A stretch of 64,000 bases of DNA from Hymenobacter psoromatis (GCA_001596155.1 CP014771.1:682001-746000), one strand, 5' to 3'. Positions 26,185-36,079 are shown, numbered from the stretch's first letter. A program made the numbers and translations. The notes: generated from the letters alone by a model not told the origin.

Positions 26185-27462
26185 CTACAACTCGCCTACC
26201 CGTCGTCCAACCTGCCGGCCCAATAACGGGTGTTTGGCCCCGCCCACCATCTGCGAGCCGTAGATGCCGCTGTGGCCCGAAAACAAATAAGCCATTACGC
26301 AGCTCAGCCCCAGGTAGATACCCGCCTGCGCGCCAAACAATTCGAGCCCCATCAGCACGCAGGCAAGCGGCGTGTTGGCCGCCCCCGCGAACACGCCCAC
26401 GAAGCCCATGCCCGCCAGCAGCGCCACCGGCAGCGGCAAAATGCCCGCCAGCGCCGAGCCCAGCGTGGCCCCGATAAAAAATAGCGGCGTCACTTCGCCC
26501 CCCTTAAAGCTGGCCCCCAGCGTGAGGGCCGTCAGCAGCAGCTTCAGGGCAAAATCCTGCGCCCCGAGCTGGTGCCCAAACGCCTCCACGATGACGGGCA
26601 CGCCCAGGCCGGCGTAGCGCATGGTGCCCAGGCCCCACATGGCCGCCGCCACCAGCGCGCCGCCCACCACCGGCCGCAGGGGGGGGTAGGGAATTGTGTT
26701 GGCAAAAACCTTCGAAATGGCGTGCGTGAGCATGGCAAATGCCCGCGCCGCCAGCCCAAACAGCGCGCCCGCCAGCAGCGTGGCCCCCAGCCCGCCCGCC
26801 GTGAGGGGCAGCGCCGCCAGGGGGGGGTAGGCGGTGTGGCCCACGCCCCAGGCGCGCGTAACCGCATCGGCCACCACGGCCGCCAAAAAGCTCGGCAAAA
26901 TGGCCTCGTAGCGCACCTGGCCCAGCAAATACACCTCCAGCCCAAACACCGCGCCCGCCAGCGGCGTCCCAAAAATAGAGGCAAATCCCGCGCTCATGCC
27001 CGCGATGAGCAGCAGCCGGCGCTCACGCCGGGGCAGCCAGCGCGCCAGCTGGTCGGCCAGGGCCGCACCCATCTGCACGGCCGTGCCCTCGCGCCCCGCC
27101 GAGCCGCCAAACAGGTGCGTGAGCAGCGTGCCGCCCAGCACCAGCGGCACCAGCCGCAGCGGAATCGTCTCGCTGGGCGCGTGTAATTCGTCCAGTATCA
27201 GGTTGTTGCCCTTCACCACCCGGTTGCCGAAGTAGTGGTAGGCCAGGCCCACCACCAGGCCGCCCGCCGGCAGCAGCGCCAGCGCCCAGGGGTGGGCCAC
27301 GCGCCAGCTCGTCACCCACTCCAGGCTCACTAAAAAGCCCGCCGAGGCGGTGCCCGCCAGCGCGCCCACCAGGGCGGCTAGTAGCAACCAGCGCAGGGTG
27401 AAGAGGAGGGTAGGGGCCAGGTTTTGCCGGCGAAAGAATAGAAGCGCGGAAGTCGTAGTCAC
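26185..27462 (-). CDS. ClC-family anion transporter, probable fluoride exporter (CLC-F type)
   Basis: This 425-residue membrane protein is a ClC homologue with altered signature motifs: GNNLI where chloride ClCs have GSGIP, GREGT with the gating Glu, and FKGGEVTPLF where chloride types have a GxFxP motif. Such substitutions mark the fluoride-exporting F-clade, which protects cells by fluoride/proton antiport (family knowledge). It differs strongly from the chloride-type ClC at 9494. No fluoride riboswitch was recognised upstream. The start is a GTG at 27462. Confidence 0.75.
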   Translation of the reverse strand: MTTTSALLFFRRQNLAPTLLFTLRWLLLAALVGALAGTASAGFLVSLEWVTSWRVAHPWALALLPAGGLVVGLAYHYFGNRVVKGNNLILDELHAPSETIPLRLVPLVLGGTLLTHLFGGSAGREGTAVQMGAALADQLARWLPRRERRLLLIAGMSAGFASIFGTPLAGAVFGLEVYLLGQVRYEAILPSFLAAVVADAVTRAWGVGHTAYPPLAALPLTAGGLGATLLAGALFGLAARAFAMLTHAISKVFANTIPYPPLRPVVGGALVAAAMWGLGTMRYAGLGVPVIVEAFGHQLGAQDFALKLLLTALTLGASFKGGEVTPLFFIGATLGSALAGILPLPVALLAGMGFVGVFAGAANTPLACVLMGLELFGAQAGIYLGLSCVMAYLFSGHSGIYGSQMVGGAKHPLLGRQVGRRVGEL

Positions 27463-27505
27463 GGCGCGAAGTAACGAGACGTTTACCTAGTGGCCTTATG
27501 ACGGG

Positions 27506-29119
27506 TTAGGTTGCCGCTTCGACCTGTTGGGCAGCCCAGCCATCTTTTCCCTTCTTTTGGTCGAATTGCGCCACGGCGATACCGCGTACCATCTGGCCAG
27601 TTTGCCAATCCTGCTGGCTTACGAAGCGGGCCGGAATAAAAACGCCTTCTACAAACCCAAAGCCAGCTGCTTGTACTCGTAATATGCCTTCGAATGCCTT
27701 GGTAGCAGTTGCTGCGGTTGGGGCCGGCTGAGCGGTTAGGCGGGTATCCCAGAGCTGCCCACCGGGGCGGGGTATTAACTGAACTACCCGTAGCCGCTCG
27801 GCCACTACTTCGCTGCGCACTTGCAACGGGCTGCCTAACGGCAGCTTTTGCAGCCAACGGTATTTTTTGAGCGGTACACTCATCGGCCGGGCATCCAGCC
27901 CAGCGGGTAGCAGGCGGGCCAGCGCCATCTTTTCAGGGGTTTCGTCGGTGATGGCTTGCAGCACCACGGGCTGCCAGGGCAGGTCGCCGTAGGTAGTCTG
28001 CTCGGCCAGGGCCAGCCATTCGCGGCGGGCGGTTTCGGCGGGGGCGGGTGGGTGATTGGCTAGCTGCGCGGCCAGCAGCAGGGTTTCCCCCTTCGTGTTC
28101 CAACCTTCGGCGGCGTAGGTGGCCTGCGCTTTTTCGAGCTGCCAGCGGGCTTCGCCGGGATGGGTATCGGCCAGCAGCCGGGCCAGCTTGAGGCGCAGCT
28201 TACCCAGAAATTTTTCTTCGCTGCCGCAGGCGCTGGCTTTATACAAGCAGGCCAGCGCGGCGGCCGGGTCGGTGGGTTCCAGGGTTTCGGCCAGCAAGTT
28301 CCAGGCCCAGAACTCGCCGCTTTTCTGGCGCACCACGGGTAGCAGCGTGGGCAGGGCGGCGGCCGCGTCGCCGGTGCTCAACTGAAGTTTAGCCTTAAAA
28401 AACGGCAGCCACTGGTAACTGGGATGCTGCCCAATGGCCGCCGCTAGCTGCGGCAGGAAAGCGGCAATGTTGGCCTGGTGCTGGCTGGCTTCGGCTAGTA
28501 GCTCGCGTGCCAGGGCCATGTAGGCCTGCTCGGCCAGCGGCATTTGCTTTTTGCCCTGGTATTCTTCGCCTTGATAATCTTCGGGGCGCAACGCATCGGC
28601 TAAGGGTCTGGCCAGTAGTAATTTTAGCGGGCAGGCTTTTTCCTTGAAATGCAGCGTGGCTTTGAGCAGCGCCGAATGTGGCTCGGAAGCAATAGCGTAG
28701 GGGAACCGCGCCACCTGCGCCAATAGCTGATGGGCTTCGGTCTGGTGGCGGGCGCGGCTATCGCTACCGGGCAGGCTGCTGCGCGTCCAGGTATCCTGCT
28801 CATTCACTTGCACTTTCACCCAGCCGGCAATCGGGTAGCTGGCTTTCGCCAGGGCGTACAACCGCCTAACCACCTGCCAGATAAGGTTGGGATACAGCAT
28901 TTCCTCCTCCGGTCCTAGCCCCAGCTTCGCCACGGCGGCCAGAGCCTGCAAAAACCCGAACGAGTTTTCACTAGTCAGGCCCTTCAACTGGTCGTGATAC
29001 ACCCAGGCTAGGTTGCGTTTGGCCCACACGTCGGTTGGTTTGGCCGCCAGTTCGGCCAGCCCTTGTGCCAGGGCTTCCGCCAGCTGGCCGCCTCGGCGGA
29101 GTTCGGTAACGGTGGGCAT
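27506..29119 (-). CDS. Helical-repeat (TPR-like) protein with C-terminal OB/cold-shock-like domain, third gene of the R-M operon
   Basis: This 537-residue protein was not confidently recognised. Residues 1-400 are helical with TPR-like pairs (ALAQGLAELAAKPTDVWAKR, and WAWNLLAETLEPTDPAAALA). The final roughly 70 residues (FEGILRVQAAGFGFVEGVFI, then GQMVRGIAVAQFDQKKGKDGW) resemble an OB-fold or cold-shock-like nucleic-acid-binding domain. There is no signal peptide. It starts 17 bases after the helicase stop, so it is almost certainly co-transcribed with the helicase and the methyltransferase-endonuclease. A scaffold or nucleic-acid sensor role is inferred from this context. Confidence 0.75.
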   Translation of the reverse strand: MPTVTELRRGGQLAEALAQGLAELAAKPTDVWAKRNLAWVYHDQLKGLTSENSFGFLQALAAVAKLGLGPEEEMLYPNLIWQVVRRLYALAKASYPIAGWVKVQVNEQDTWTRSSLPGSDSRARHQTEAHQLLAQVARFPYAIASEPHSALLKATLHFKEKACPLKLLLARPLADALRPEDYQGEEYQGKKQMPLAEQAYMALARELLAEASQHQANIAAFLPQLAAAIGQHPSYQWLPFFKAKLQLSTGDAAAALPTLLPVVRQKSGEFWAWNLLAETLEPTDPAAALACLYKASACGSEEKFLGKLRLKLARLLADTHPGEARWQLEKAQATYAAEGWNTKGETLLLAAQLANHPPAPAETARREWLALAEQTTYGDLPWQPVVLQAITDETPEKMALARLLPAGLDARPMSVPLKKYRWLQKLPLGSPLQVRSEVVAERLRVVQLIPRPGGQLWDTRLTAQPAPTAATATKAFEGILRVQAAGFGFVEGVFIPARFVSQQDWQTGQMVRGIAVAQFDQKKGKDGWAAQQVEAAT

Positions 29120-29136
29120 AGCGGCGGGGTAAAGGG

Positions 29137-31293
29137 TTAATCCAGGTTTTGCAGAATGGTGTGCAGGCGGTTCATAAGCTCCGGCGAATCGTGCTGCGTG
29201 AGCCGCGCCCCGGTAATGCGGCCTTTGCCGTCATAATCCAGGTTCAGCACCGCCCGGCCCGTGGCATCTTGCAGCAGGTAGCGCTCCACGTATTTATGGT
29301 GCTGCACTATCAGTATCATGATTTCCTGATTGGCGGCAGCCTCGGCAAACTGCTCGTAGAAGCCCGCCAGCGCGGGCGGGGCATCGTCGGCAAAAGTGGC
29401 TGGCACCACGGCAATGCCGGGCGGTAGCGGCTCGTTGAGCCGGGCAACTGCGTCTTGGGCGAGGGCGCTAGGTTTGCCAATGGCCTGCGCCTTACTCAGG
29501 GGGACGTCATTTTTATAGTAAGCCAGTAGTTCGCTCTGCTCTTCGCCCCGGTGCAGGGTGTAGCGCAGCGCGTGCTGCTGGTCGGCCACGGCGGCCACGG
29601 TCACGCCCATTTCCCCAAGCTGTCCTGCTACCCGCCGAAACTGCTGTATTTGCGCCGGGGGGCGCTGCCCAATGCCCAGCCGGGCTTCCAGCGCATCTAG
29701 CGGGTCGAACTGCGCCGTTTGTGCCCGCAACACTTCGGGCCACAGCTGGACCCCGCCCGGCGCAGGCGGAACGCCTACCGGGTCAAACAATCGCAGCTCA
29801 CCCCAAGGCACGAAATCCGGCGGATTCAGTAAGTACAGGTGCTTGGCGGCCCGCGTAATGGCCGTATAAACCCAGCGGAAATACGAGGCGTTGCGCTGCC
29901 CGGCGTACCCCTGAAAATCTACGAAAGCGGTATTCCAGGTGCCGCCCTGCGCCTTGTGGCAGGTAATGGCGTAGCCATACTTCACCCGCAACGCCTGAAA
30001 CTGCGGGTCTTTTCTAAGGAAATCGCTGAACTCGGGGTGTTTGTGGTCGTGCCCGGTTTTGCCCCGCCACCGGATAACCGCGTCAATGTAGAGCGCCCGC
30101 ATTTCGGCGGAGGTCAATTTCCCTTCAATGCGGTTCAGAAAACTTTCCAGGAGTAGCCGCTCGGCTTCGTAGGTGCTGCCATTGGGCCGGGTGAGGCGCA
30201 GGCGCACCCAGCGCCATTGCAACGGTACATAAACTTCGGTTCGCTTTTCTTCGCCGGTCTGCTTGTCGGTAGTGGTAATGGCCACCTTCCGCGAACTGCC
30301 GAATGATTCGCCCACTTCCAGCACGGTGGCAAATTCGCCGTTGTAAATTGCCTCCTCGGGGTCGAGGTAATTATTCTGGCTGATAATAAGCCAGTCGCGG
30401 GTCGCGATGGTGGCCAGGCCCGGAAAAAAATGCGCCCGTATCTGCTCGTTGTACTGGCGGGCTAGGTTGTTGGAATACGTAACGATAACCGTTTGATCGC
30501 CCGCTTCCGGGCCACCCCCGGCCGCCAGGTAAGTGGTGAGAATTCCACCCGCCGGCACATCCTGCACATCGGCCGCCCGCGTCAGGCGCAGGCGCGCGAA
30601 GTTGCCGGTGCGGATGCCATCGCGCACGGCCGTGGCGTTTTGCAGGATGCCACTACCGGCCTGTTGGCGCTTTACCTCGGTCATCTCGACCTCGCGCACG
30701 GCTTGGCCGCCCAAGCGGGCGCGAAGCCAGTCGGCATCGAGCGCCCACGAGTCGCGGTCGCCTACGGGCTGCAACTGCGCCCGGTCGCCCACAAACAGAA
30801 TTTTGTAGCCATTGCTGGCCGAAGGCTGCACGTAGCGCAGGAAGTCACTCAGCAGCTGCCCGCTACCCAACCGAAAAAACTCGCCCTCGCTAAAGTTATC
30901 GCCTACCATCGAGGCCTCGTCCACGACGAACACCGTGCCGGCCGGTGCTTGGTTAATAGCTAGGTCGAAATGGTATTTGAACGACTTAAGCGCGTCGTCC
31001 TTGCCCGTATTGTCTTCCCGGTTTTCCAGCCGCCGCAGCTTCTCAAAATTGTAGATGCCCCGGTGAATGGTAGTAGCCAAGCGCCTCGTTTGCCGGGTCA
31101 TCACTCGCGCCGCCCGCCCGGTAGGAGCCAGCAACACGGCGGGCTGCCGCAAGTCGGCCAGCAGCTTTTTCAGCAAATACGTTTTACCCGTGCCCGCATA
31201 TCCCCGCAACAGAAACACCAGTTCCTCGGGGCGCGTGAGGAAATTGTTGAATGCAGCGAGGGCATCAGCTTGAGTAGTGGGAGGAAGGGTCAT
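29137..31293 (-). CDS. RecD/Dda-like SF1 helicase, second gene of the R-M operon
   Basis: This 718-residue ATPase has Walker A GYAGTGKT (residues 31-38), Walker B VVDEAS (124-129), motif III GDRAQLQPVGD, motif V YAITCHKAQGGTW and motif VI YTAITRA, in the order expected of RecD2/Dda-type 5'-3' SF1B helicases. A C-terminal region of about 190 residues after the helicase core is unassigned. It starts 31 bases after the methyltransferase-endonuclease gene. Helicases of this sort in restriction operons may translocate on or unwind target DNA after cleavage (inference). Confidence 0.9.
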   Translation of the reverse strand: MTLPPTTQADALAAFNNFLTRPEELVFLLRGYAGTGKTYLLKKLLADLRQPAVLLAPTGRAARVMTRQTRRLATTIHRGIYNFEKLRRLENREDNTGKDDALKSFKYHFDLAINQAPAGTVFVVDEASMVGDNFSEGEFFRLGSGQLLSDFLRYVQPSASNGYKILFVGDRAQLQPVGDRDSWALDADWLRARLGGQAVREVEMTEVKRQQAGSGILQNATAVRDGIRTGNFARLRLTRAADVQDVPAGGILTTYLAAGGGPEAGDQTVIVTYSNNLARQYNEQIRAHFFPGLATIATRDWLIISQNNYLDPEEAIYNGEFATVLEVGESFGSSRKVAITTTDKQTGEEKRTEVYVPLQWRWVRLRLTRPNGSTYEAERLLLESFLNRIEGKLTSAEMRALYIDAVIRWRGKTGHDHKHPEFSDFLRKDPQFQALRVKYGYAITCHKAQGGTWNTAFVDFQGYAGQRNASYFRWVYTAITRAAKHLYLLNPPDFVPWGELRLFDPVGVPPAPGGVQLWPEVLRAQTAQFDPLDALEARLGIGQRPPAQIQQFRRVAGQLGEMGVTVAAVADQQHALRYTLHRGEEQSELLAYYKNDVPLSKAQAIGKPSALAQDAVARLNEPLPPGIAVVPATFADDAPPALAGFYEQFAEAAANQEIMILIVQHHKYVERYLLQDATGRAVLNLDYDGKGRITGARLTQHDSPELMNRLHTILQNLD

Positions 31294-31324
31294 GGGTTGA
31301 GAGGCGTAAATACCATCTGGCAGC

Positions 31325-33916
31325 CTAACGCGGCCCCAAAAAACGGTCGCCGTTGAAGTGAATCATGTTACCCGGCATTTCCTGAATCCAAACTTCGGTG
31401 TGCCAGGCCAGGGCGCTGCTGTATTTTTTAAATAGCTTGAAATCAGGGAAGGCTGTCACGTACACCGGGCCGGCCGGGCAACTCTTCAGCATTTCCTGCA
31501 GCTCCAGTTTGCGCTTGGGCGATACCGGGCCGTGGCTGGTTACGACTTCAATGAGGAATAGCCATTCGCTGCCATCGGGGCGGGCCTGGAGCACCACCAC
31601 ATCGGGCAGCTTGCTGTGCTGGCCCAGCGGCACGCCTAGGCGCTGCAAAGTGGCGGCATCCTCAAACAGATGCTTTTGTTCGGTATCGCCCAGATAAAGC
31701 AGCTGAGCACTGGGGGCGAAGGTCGGTAAGAACTGCTCAAGCACGGCTCGTTGCACCTCGTTGTGCAAACCGGGCGAAAGGGCTACCGGGCGGCCATCCG
31801 GTAGTACTAGCTCAATGCGCTGCTGGTTGCGGGCCGCGGCGTATTGGGCGGTCAGGGCTGCGTGTTGGGCCTGAAAAGCGGTGAGCTGCGCGGGCCACTG
31901 GTCGGTGCCATAAGCTTGCAGCAGGCTGACGGCTTCGGCCGTAAGCGCATAATGCGCCTTGGGACTGTTGACGGGCAGGGCGGGCGCATCGGGGTTGTAG
32001 GCCACCAAGCCAGCCTGCACAAACTGGTGCAGCACCTGGCGGCGGAATGTTTCGCGGGTATTTTCCTTATACACCTGATTATAGGTAGCGGCGATAAAGT
32101 CGCTGATGCCCCGCGAAACCCGTTTGCTCTGGCCGGTGGCGGCCCCCCACGGGTCGGCCGGCCCCAGGCTGGCCAGGGCCAGCAGCGTATAAGCGGAAAC
32201 CTTGTTTTGCTGCGCGGCCGGCATTCCTACGGCGCTTAGCAGTTGCTGGGCCTCGCGGACTTTGGGCGGCAGTTCGGCATCGGGGTTCGCGTAGGGTAGG
32301 GTGGGCTCAGCCATAAAATTAGCGGGGAGTGAATAGGCAGCGGTTGGCAGTTGCAAAAGGTCGGCTACCAGTTGGTCGGCTACGTCCCAGCCGTGGGCCT
32401 GCACCCGCGTCCCCAGGGCCTCGATAGCTGGCCAGGCGGGCACGGGCAACTCGCGGGCCTCAGTGGCGCTGACTTGCGTATTGCCGTTGAAAAGCCTAAA
32501 AAACTGGTCGTAGGGCCGGCTGCTCAGCAACGCGGCCAGGCCAATGGCCTGCACCGGCGTAAACTCGCCCCGACGGGCGTAGAGGTAGTTGAGCTTATTC
32601 TCAAAGCCCAGGTGCGAAGCGGCCCAATCGGCGGCCAGGCACGGCGCGGCCACGATGCGCCGGGTCTCATCTTTGGCGCTGATGCGGCGCATCAGCACGT
32701 AGTTACGGTTGGGTACCAGTTGCGCCTTTGGCGTAGCCGCGGCCAGGTATTGGGGTTTGGTGCGCGCGGGGAGCGGCCAGCGCCAGCGCCCGCCCGGCCC
32801 TACGTTATCCATCCAGAGCAGGGGTAGCGCTCCCGGCGCGGGCTGTTCACGCAGCCACTCGGCGGCCCGAAAAGCCACTACCGGCCCGGTGGAAACCCCC
32901 ACGCCCAGGTCGGCCAGGCGGTGCGTCCAGCTGCGAAAACGGGTCAGCAGGGCGTTTTCCTCGGCATCAGTGGGTAAAAAAAGTAAGCTGCCCTGGCGTT
33001 CGGGACCAACCACTTCGGCTGGTGGCTGCGCAAACTCGCTGGCTTCGCCCAAATCGTGCATCCCGGCCGAAGCAGAAATAATAACCGCGGGCGCGGCTGC
33101 CAGGCCGGGGTTGGCACCGCCGTGGCGAACAGCTTTGAACAAAACCGTTTCCTGCAATACGGCATCCTTCTTAAACGCCGCCCGGCGCGAATGAAACAGG
33201 TGAAACCGCGCCCAACGCCACTGCTGCTGGGCAAAGCGCCGAAACCGCGCAAAATAGGGACCCGAGCTAAAGCTACGCGGCACCAGGAAGAGCAGTTCGC
33301 CCCCCGGCCGGACGAGCTTGCCGGCCAGCACGGCAAACAGCGCGTATATATTGGGCTGCGCGTAGGCCGCCCCAGCCAGCACATTGCGCGGGTCGTGCTG
33401 CCCAAGCTTAAAATACGGAGGATTGGCAATAACTACGTCATAAGCGGCGGGTGGTGCTAGTGGAAACTGCCAGACGGCAGCGTGCGCCAATATAAAGTCA
33501 GCCGTGTGCAGGCGAGTAGTCAGTTCGATGCCCCGGCTGGCCAGCCAAACAGTGAGGTGACCCATTACCGCCTGGGCAGTGGGTAGTAGGCTTTCATCTA
33601 CATCGTATGCTTCCAGCGCTATCAGCCGTAGTGCGGGGGAGTTTTCTGCAAAATGCTCTAGTAGGCAGCAACTTAAAATTCCCGTCCCAAAGCCTGGGTC
33701 AAGCACGCGAACAGCCTCGGTGCTAGGCGGAGTGGCCCAGTGAGCAAGGTATTCACCGATGAGCAACGGCGTAAAAAACTGGCCTAACTCCTTTTTGCGG
33801 GCCGAGGAATTATGGCGGGCATAGTGCTCACCAAGCCGGGCAGCTACTGCGCTGGGTCGCTCCCTGTCGGGGGTAGTAGAAGGTAAGTCGGGGGCAACTA
33901 ATTCGGCAACTAACAT
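31325..33916 (-). CDS. Fused N6-adenine methyltransferase and BsuBI/PstI-type restriction endonuclease
   Basis: This 863-residue protein has an N-terminal methyltransferase with AdoMet motif VLDPGFGTG (71-79) and catalytic NPPY (165-168), preceded by the RKKELGQFFTP motif. The C-terminal 320 residues match the PstI/BsuBI endonuclease: a winged N-terminal part with NTRETFRRQVLHQFVQAGLV, then the PD-(D/E)XK nuclease with Asp772, Glu790 and the nearby TSHGPVSPKRK, ending IHFNGDRFLGP. PstI and BsuBI have separate methylase and nuclease genes of similar summed size, so this is a head-to-tail fusion. Recognition of CTGCAG is inferred from homology only. It is first in a three-gene operon. Confidence 0.92.
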   Translation of the reverse strand: MLVAELVAPDLPSTTPDRERPSAVAARLGEHYARHNSSARKKELGQFFTPLLIGEYLAHWATPPSTEAVRVLDPGFGTGILSCCLLEHFAENSPALRLIALEAYDVDESLLPTAQAVMGHLTVWLASRGIELTTRLHTADFILAHAAVWQFPLAPPAAYDVVIANPPYFKLGQHDPRNVLAGAAYAQPNIYALFAVLAGKLVRPGGELLFLVPRSFSSGPYFARFRRFAQQQWRWARFHLFHSRRAAFKKDAVLQETVLFKAVRHGGANPGLAAAPAVIISASAGMHDLGEASEFAQPPAEVVGPERQGSLLFLPTDAEENALLTRFRSWTHRLADLGVGVSTGPVVAFRAAEWLREQPAPGALPLLWMDNVGPGGRWRWPLPARTKPQYLAAATPKAQLVPNRNYVLMRRISAKDETRRIVAAPCLAADWAASHLGFENKLNYLYARRGEFTPVQAIGLAALLSSRPYDQFFRLFNGNTQVSATEARELPVPAWPAIEALGTRVQAHGWDVADQLVADLLQLPTAAYSLPANFMAEPTLPYANPDAELPPKVREAQQLLSAVGMPAAQQNKVSAYTLLALASLGPADPWGAATGQSKRVSRGISDFIAATYNQVYKENTRETFRRQVLHQFVQAGLVAYNPDAPALPVNSPKAHYALTAEAVSLLQAYGTDQWPAQLTAFQAQHAALTAQYAAARNQQRIELVLPDGRPVALSPGLHNEVQRAVLEQFLPTFAPSAQLLYLGDTEQKHLFEDAATLQRLGVPLGQHSKLPDVVVLQARPDGSEWLFLIEVVTSHGPVSPKRKLELQEMLKSCPAGPVYVTAFPDFKLFKKYSSALAWHTEVWIQEMPGNMIHFNGDRFLGPR

Positions 33917-34042
33917 GACGCAAGATAAGTGGCCGGCACTAGCCGCAACGCCCCTCAGAGAGTAGCAGCCCGCTGGTAAGCGACGATGTGGCCGGGTTGC
34001 GACAGGTCCTCAGTTCGTTGTAACGTGGGGCTGGGCGACAAG

Positions 34043-35902
34043 CTATTCTTTGAGCTTGCGCCCGCTTTTCTTCTTTTCCACCACCGCTGCCGGCACCTCC
34101 GCCGTCACCAGCAGCCCTTCGCGCCGCAGCACGTCGCGCAGTCCGTGCAACGTCGGAAACTCCGTGCGCAGCTCCTGGGCCAGGCGCAGCACCGGGTCGG
34201 TGAGGCGGGGCGCGGTGCCGCGCATACTCACCAGCCAGCGGCCGATGCGCTCGTATAGAAATGCCCCGCGCTTGGCCCCGGCGCGGCCGTTGAGGTAGGC
34301 GGGCAGGCGGGTTTCCAGCTCCAGCATCAGGGGCGTGGGGTCCACGGCGGCCAGGCGCATCAGCGCGATTTCGGAGTGGTAGGGCGGGCTCACGTTCAGC
34401 CACTCCAGGCCCAGCACGAAGGCGCGCAGCTCCTCTACATTGCCCTCGCGGGCCAGCAGCTCAGCGGCAAAGGCCACGCTGCCGCGCCGGGCGGTGGCGG
34501 CGGCCACGGCCTCGCGCACCAGGGCGGCGGTTTCGGTCGCGCTTAGCAGCGGGCGCAGGGCGGCGAAGTCGTCGAGGCTGTGGTTGGCCAGCGTGCGGTA
34601 GCGCAGGGCGGCGGGGTAGAGGGTAGGGGCCTGGTCCACGGCAAAGCTGCTGAGCACGTAGTCGGCAAACTGGTCGGGCCAGGTGGCGAAGGCCGTGGTG
34701 GCGGTGCGCAGGCGGGCGGGCAGGTCGCCCTGGTTGGCGTGGTAGCTGAGCAGCTGCCGGGCCACCTGGGCATCGTCGGCCACGAGGGTTTCGGCGGTGG
34801 CAAGCCAGGCCGCGTCGTCGGCCAGGGTGCGGGCCAGGCGCAGGCGCAGGTGGGCCAGGGTGGCGGGGGCCAGCTGCGCGGCGGCCAGCAGCGCCGGAAA
34901 AAGCGGCGCGGCCGTGGGGTCGGCGGCCAGGCTTTCGAGCAGCGGCTGCCAGGTAGCGTCATAGTCGGGCCAGCGGGCGGGCGGGTCGGCCAGGTGCTTG
35001 GTGAGCCAGGTAACAGCACTCTTTATCTCGCGGGCGGGCAGCACGGCGGTGGTCAGCAGCAGCGGCCAGCCTTCGGTAGCCAGCACCTCCTGCCACTGCT
35101 CCAGCGCCTCCTGTCCATAGTCGCCAAAGGCCCCGTACTCGTCGCTGGCCGGCTCTTCGACCTGAAAAATGGCCCCGCAGGCGGTGGTCCAGTAGCGCAG
35201 CGCCTCTTTAAGCTGGCCGGCCCGCGCCAGGGCCAGCAGTTCGGCGGCAAAGGCGTGCAGCTCCTCGCGCACCAGCTCGCAGGCCCCTTCCCTTAGCGCG
35301 TCGCCCTCGTCGTAGCCGTAAGCCGGGTCGCTCTCAAAAAAATCGTCATCAAATTCCAGGGTTTCCAGCGCCTCGCGCAGACGCTCGGCCAGGTGCTTGG
35401 TGGGGTCGGGGGCCTTGGCCTTTTTTTCGGGCAGCGCCGCCGGCTCGTCGAAGGCCAGAAACTGCCGGGCCAGGTCGTCGCTCTTGCGCAGCGCCAGCTC
35501 CAAAAAGCGCAGGCGCTCGGCCTCGGGGCGGGCGGCCCAGGTGCGGGCCACCTGCGCGGGCAGCTGGTCGGCGGCGGTGGCGGTGGCGGAGGGGGTAGGG
35601 GCGGCGGTTTCGGCCGGCAGCTGGCCCAGGCTGTTGCCATAGGTGGCCAGCACGGCCAGGCCCAGCGCCACGCTGTGCTTGCAGATGCCCTCCCAGTCGT
35701 AGGCGCAGTCGCAGCTAAACTCGGCCGCGCCGCTGGCCAGCCACAGCTGCACGCTGTAGCGGTAGGTGCCCTTTACGCGGGCGCTGAAGCGGGTCGGGGC
35801 CGGGCAGGCCAGCTTCTGCACCGCGCCGGCATCGTAGAGCGCCTGGCCGCGGTCGAATACTTTGGCTTCGGCCAGGCGGCGCAGGGTTTGCTGAGTAAAC
35901 AT
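34043..35902 (-). CDS. SWIM zinc-finger family protein
   Basis: This 619-residue soluble protein carries an N-terminal SWIM zinc-binding motif (Cys64, Cys66, Cys74, His76; CDCAYDWEGICKHSVAL) followed by a long Ala/Leu-rich helical region. SWIM domains bind DNA or proteins; many bacterial members are uncharacterised. The ATG at 35902 is used; a start at 35932 adds ten hydrophobic residues with no clear purpose. Its stop lies 126 bases before the R-M operon start on the same strand, so membership in that operon is possible but not supported. It is very GC-rich compared with that operon. Confidence 0.8.
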   Translation of the reverse strand: MFTQQTLRRLAEAKVFDRGQALYDAGAVQKLACPAPTRFSARVKGTYRYSVQLWLASGAAEFSCDCAYDWEGICKHSVALGLAVLATYGNSLGQLPAETAAPTPSATATAADQLPAQVARTWAARPEAERLRFLELALRKSDDLARQFLAFDEPAALPEKKAKAPDPTKHLAERLREALETLEFDDDFFESDPAYGYDEGDALREGACELVREELHAFAAELLALARAGQLKEALRYWTTACGAIFQVEEPASDEYGAFGDYGQEALEQWQEVLATEGWPLLLTTAVLPAREIKSAVTWLTKHLADPPARWPDYDATWQPLLESLAADPTAAPLFPALLAAAQLAPATLAHLRLRLARTLADDAAWLATAETLVADDAQVARQLLSYHANQGDLPARLRTATTAFATWPDQFADYVLSSFAVDQAPTLYPAALRYRTLANHSLDDFAALRPLLSATETAALVREAVAAATARRGSVAFAAELLAREGNVEELRAFVLGLEWLNVSPPYHSEIALMRLAAVDPTPLMLELETRLPAYLNGRAGAKRGAFLYERIGRWLVSMRGTAPRLTDPVLRLAQELRTEFPTLHGLRDVLRREGLLVTAEVPAAVVEKKKSGRKLKE

Positions 35903-36015
35903 GGTAAGTAGGAGCAAGTAGGACCGGGGCAAAAATAACGCGGTGCGCCCTACCCCCCTCCCCTGTAATGACCGCTGCCCTACGGCGATATAGGAGGGCG
36001 ACCGGCAAAAAATGC

Positions 36016-36022
36016 TAACTTG
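36016..36022 (+). promoter_or_regulatory. Possible -7 promoter box (TAnnTTTG-like)
   Basis: TAACTTG lies about 58 bases before the SPFH gene start, in the divergent intergenic region. The same heptamer occurs before gatB at 39871-39877. No convincing -33 TTG was found, so the assignment is tentative. Confidence 0.3.
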
Positions 36023-36079
36023 CCGCCGTTCACCTTCATTTCACGTCATCCCCTTCTCCGGCGCCCGGCGCTTCTGCCT

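Noticed and set aside
34043..35902. SWIM protein as a fourth gene of the restriction operon
   Set aside because: It is on the same strand, but a 126-base gap and different base composition separate it. No family link to PstI-type systems is known to me.
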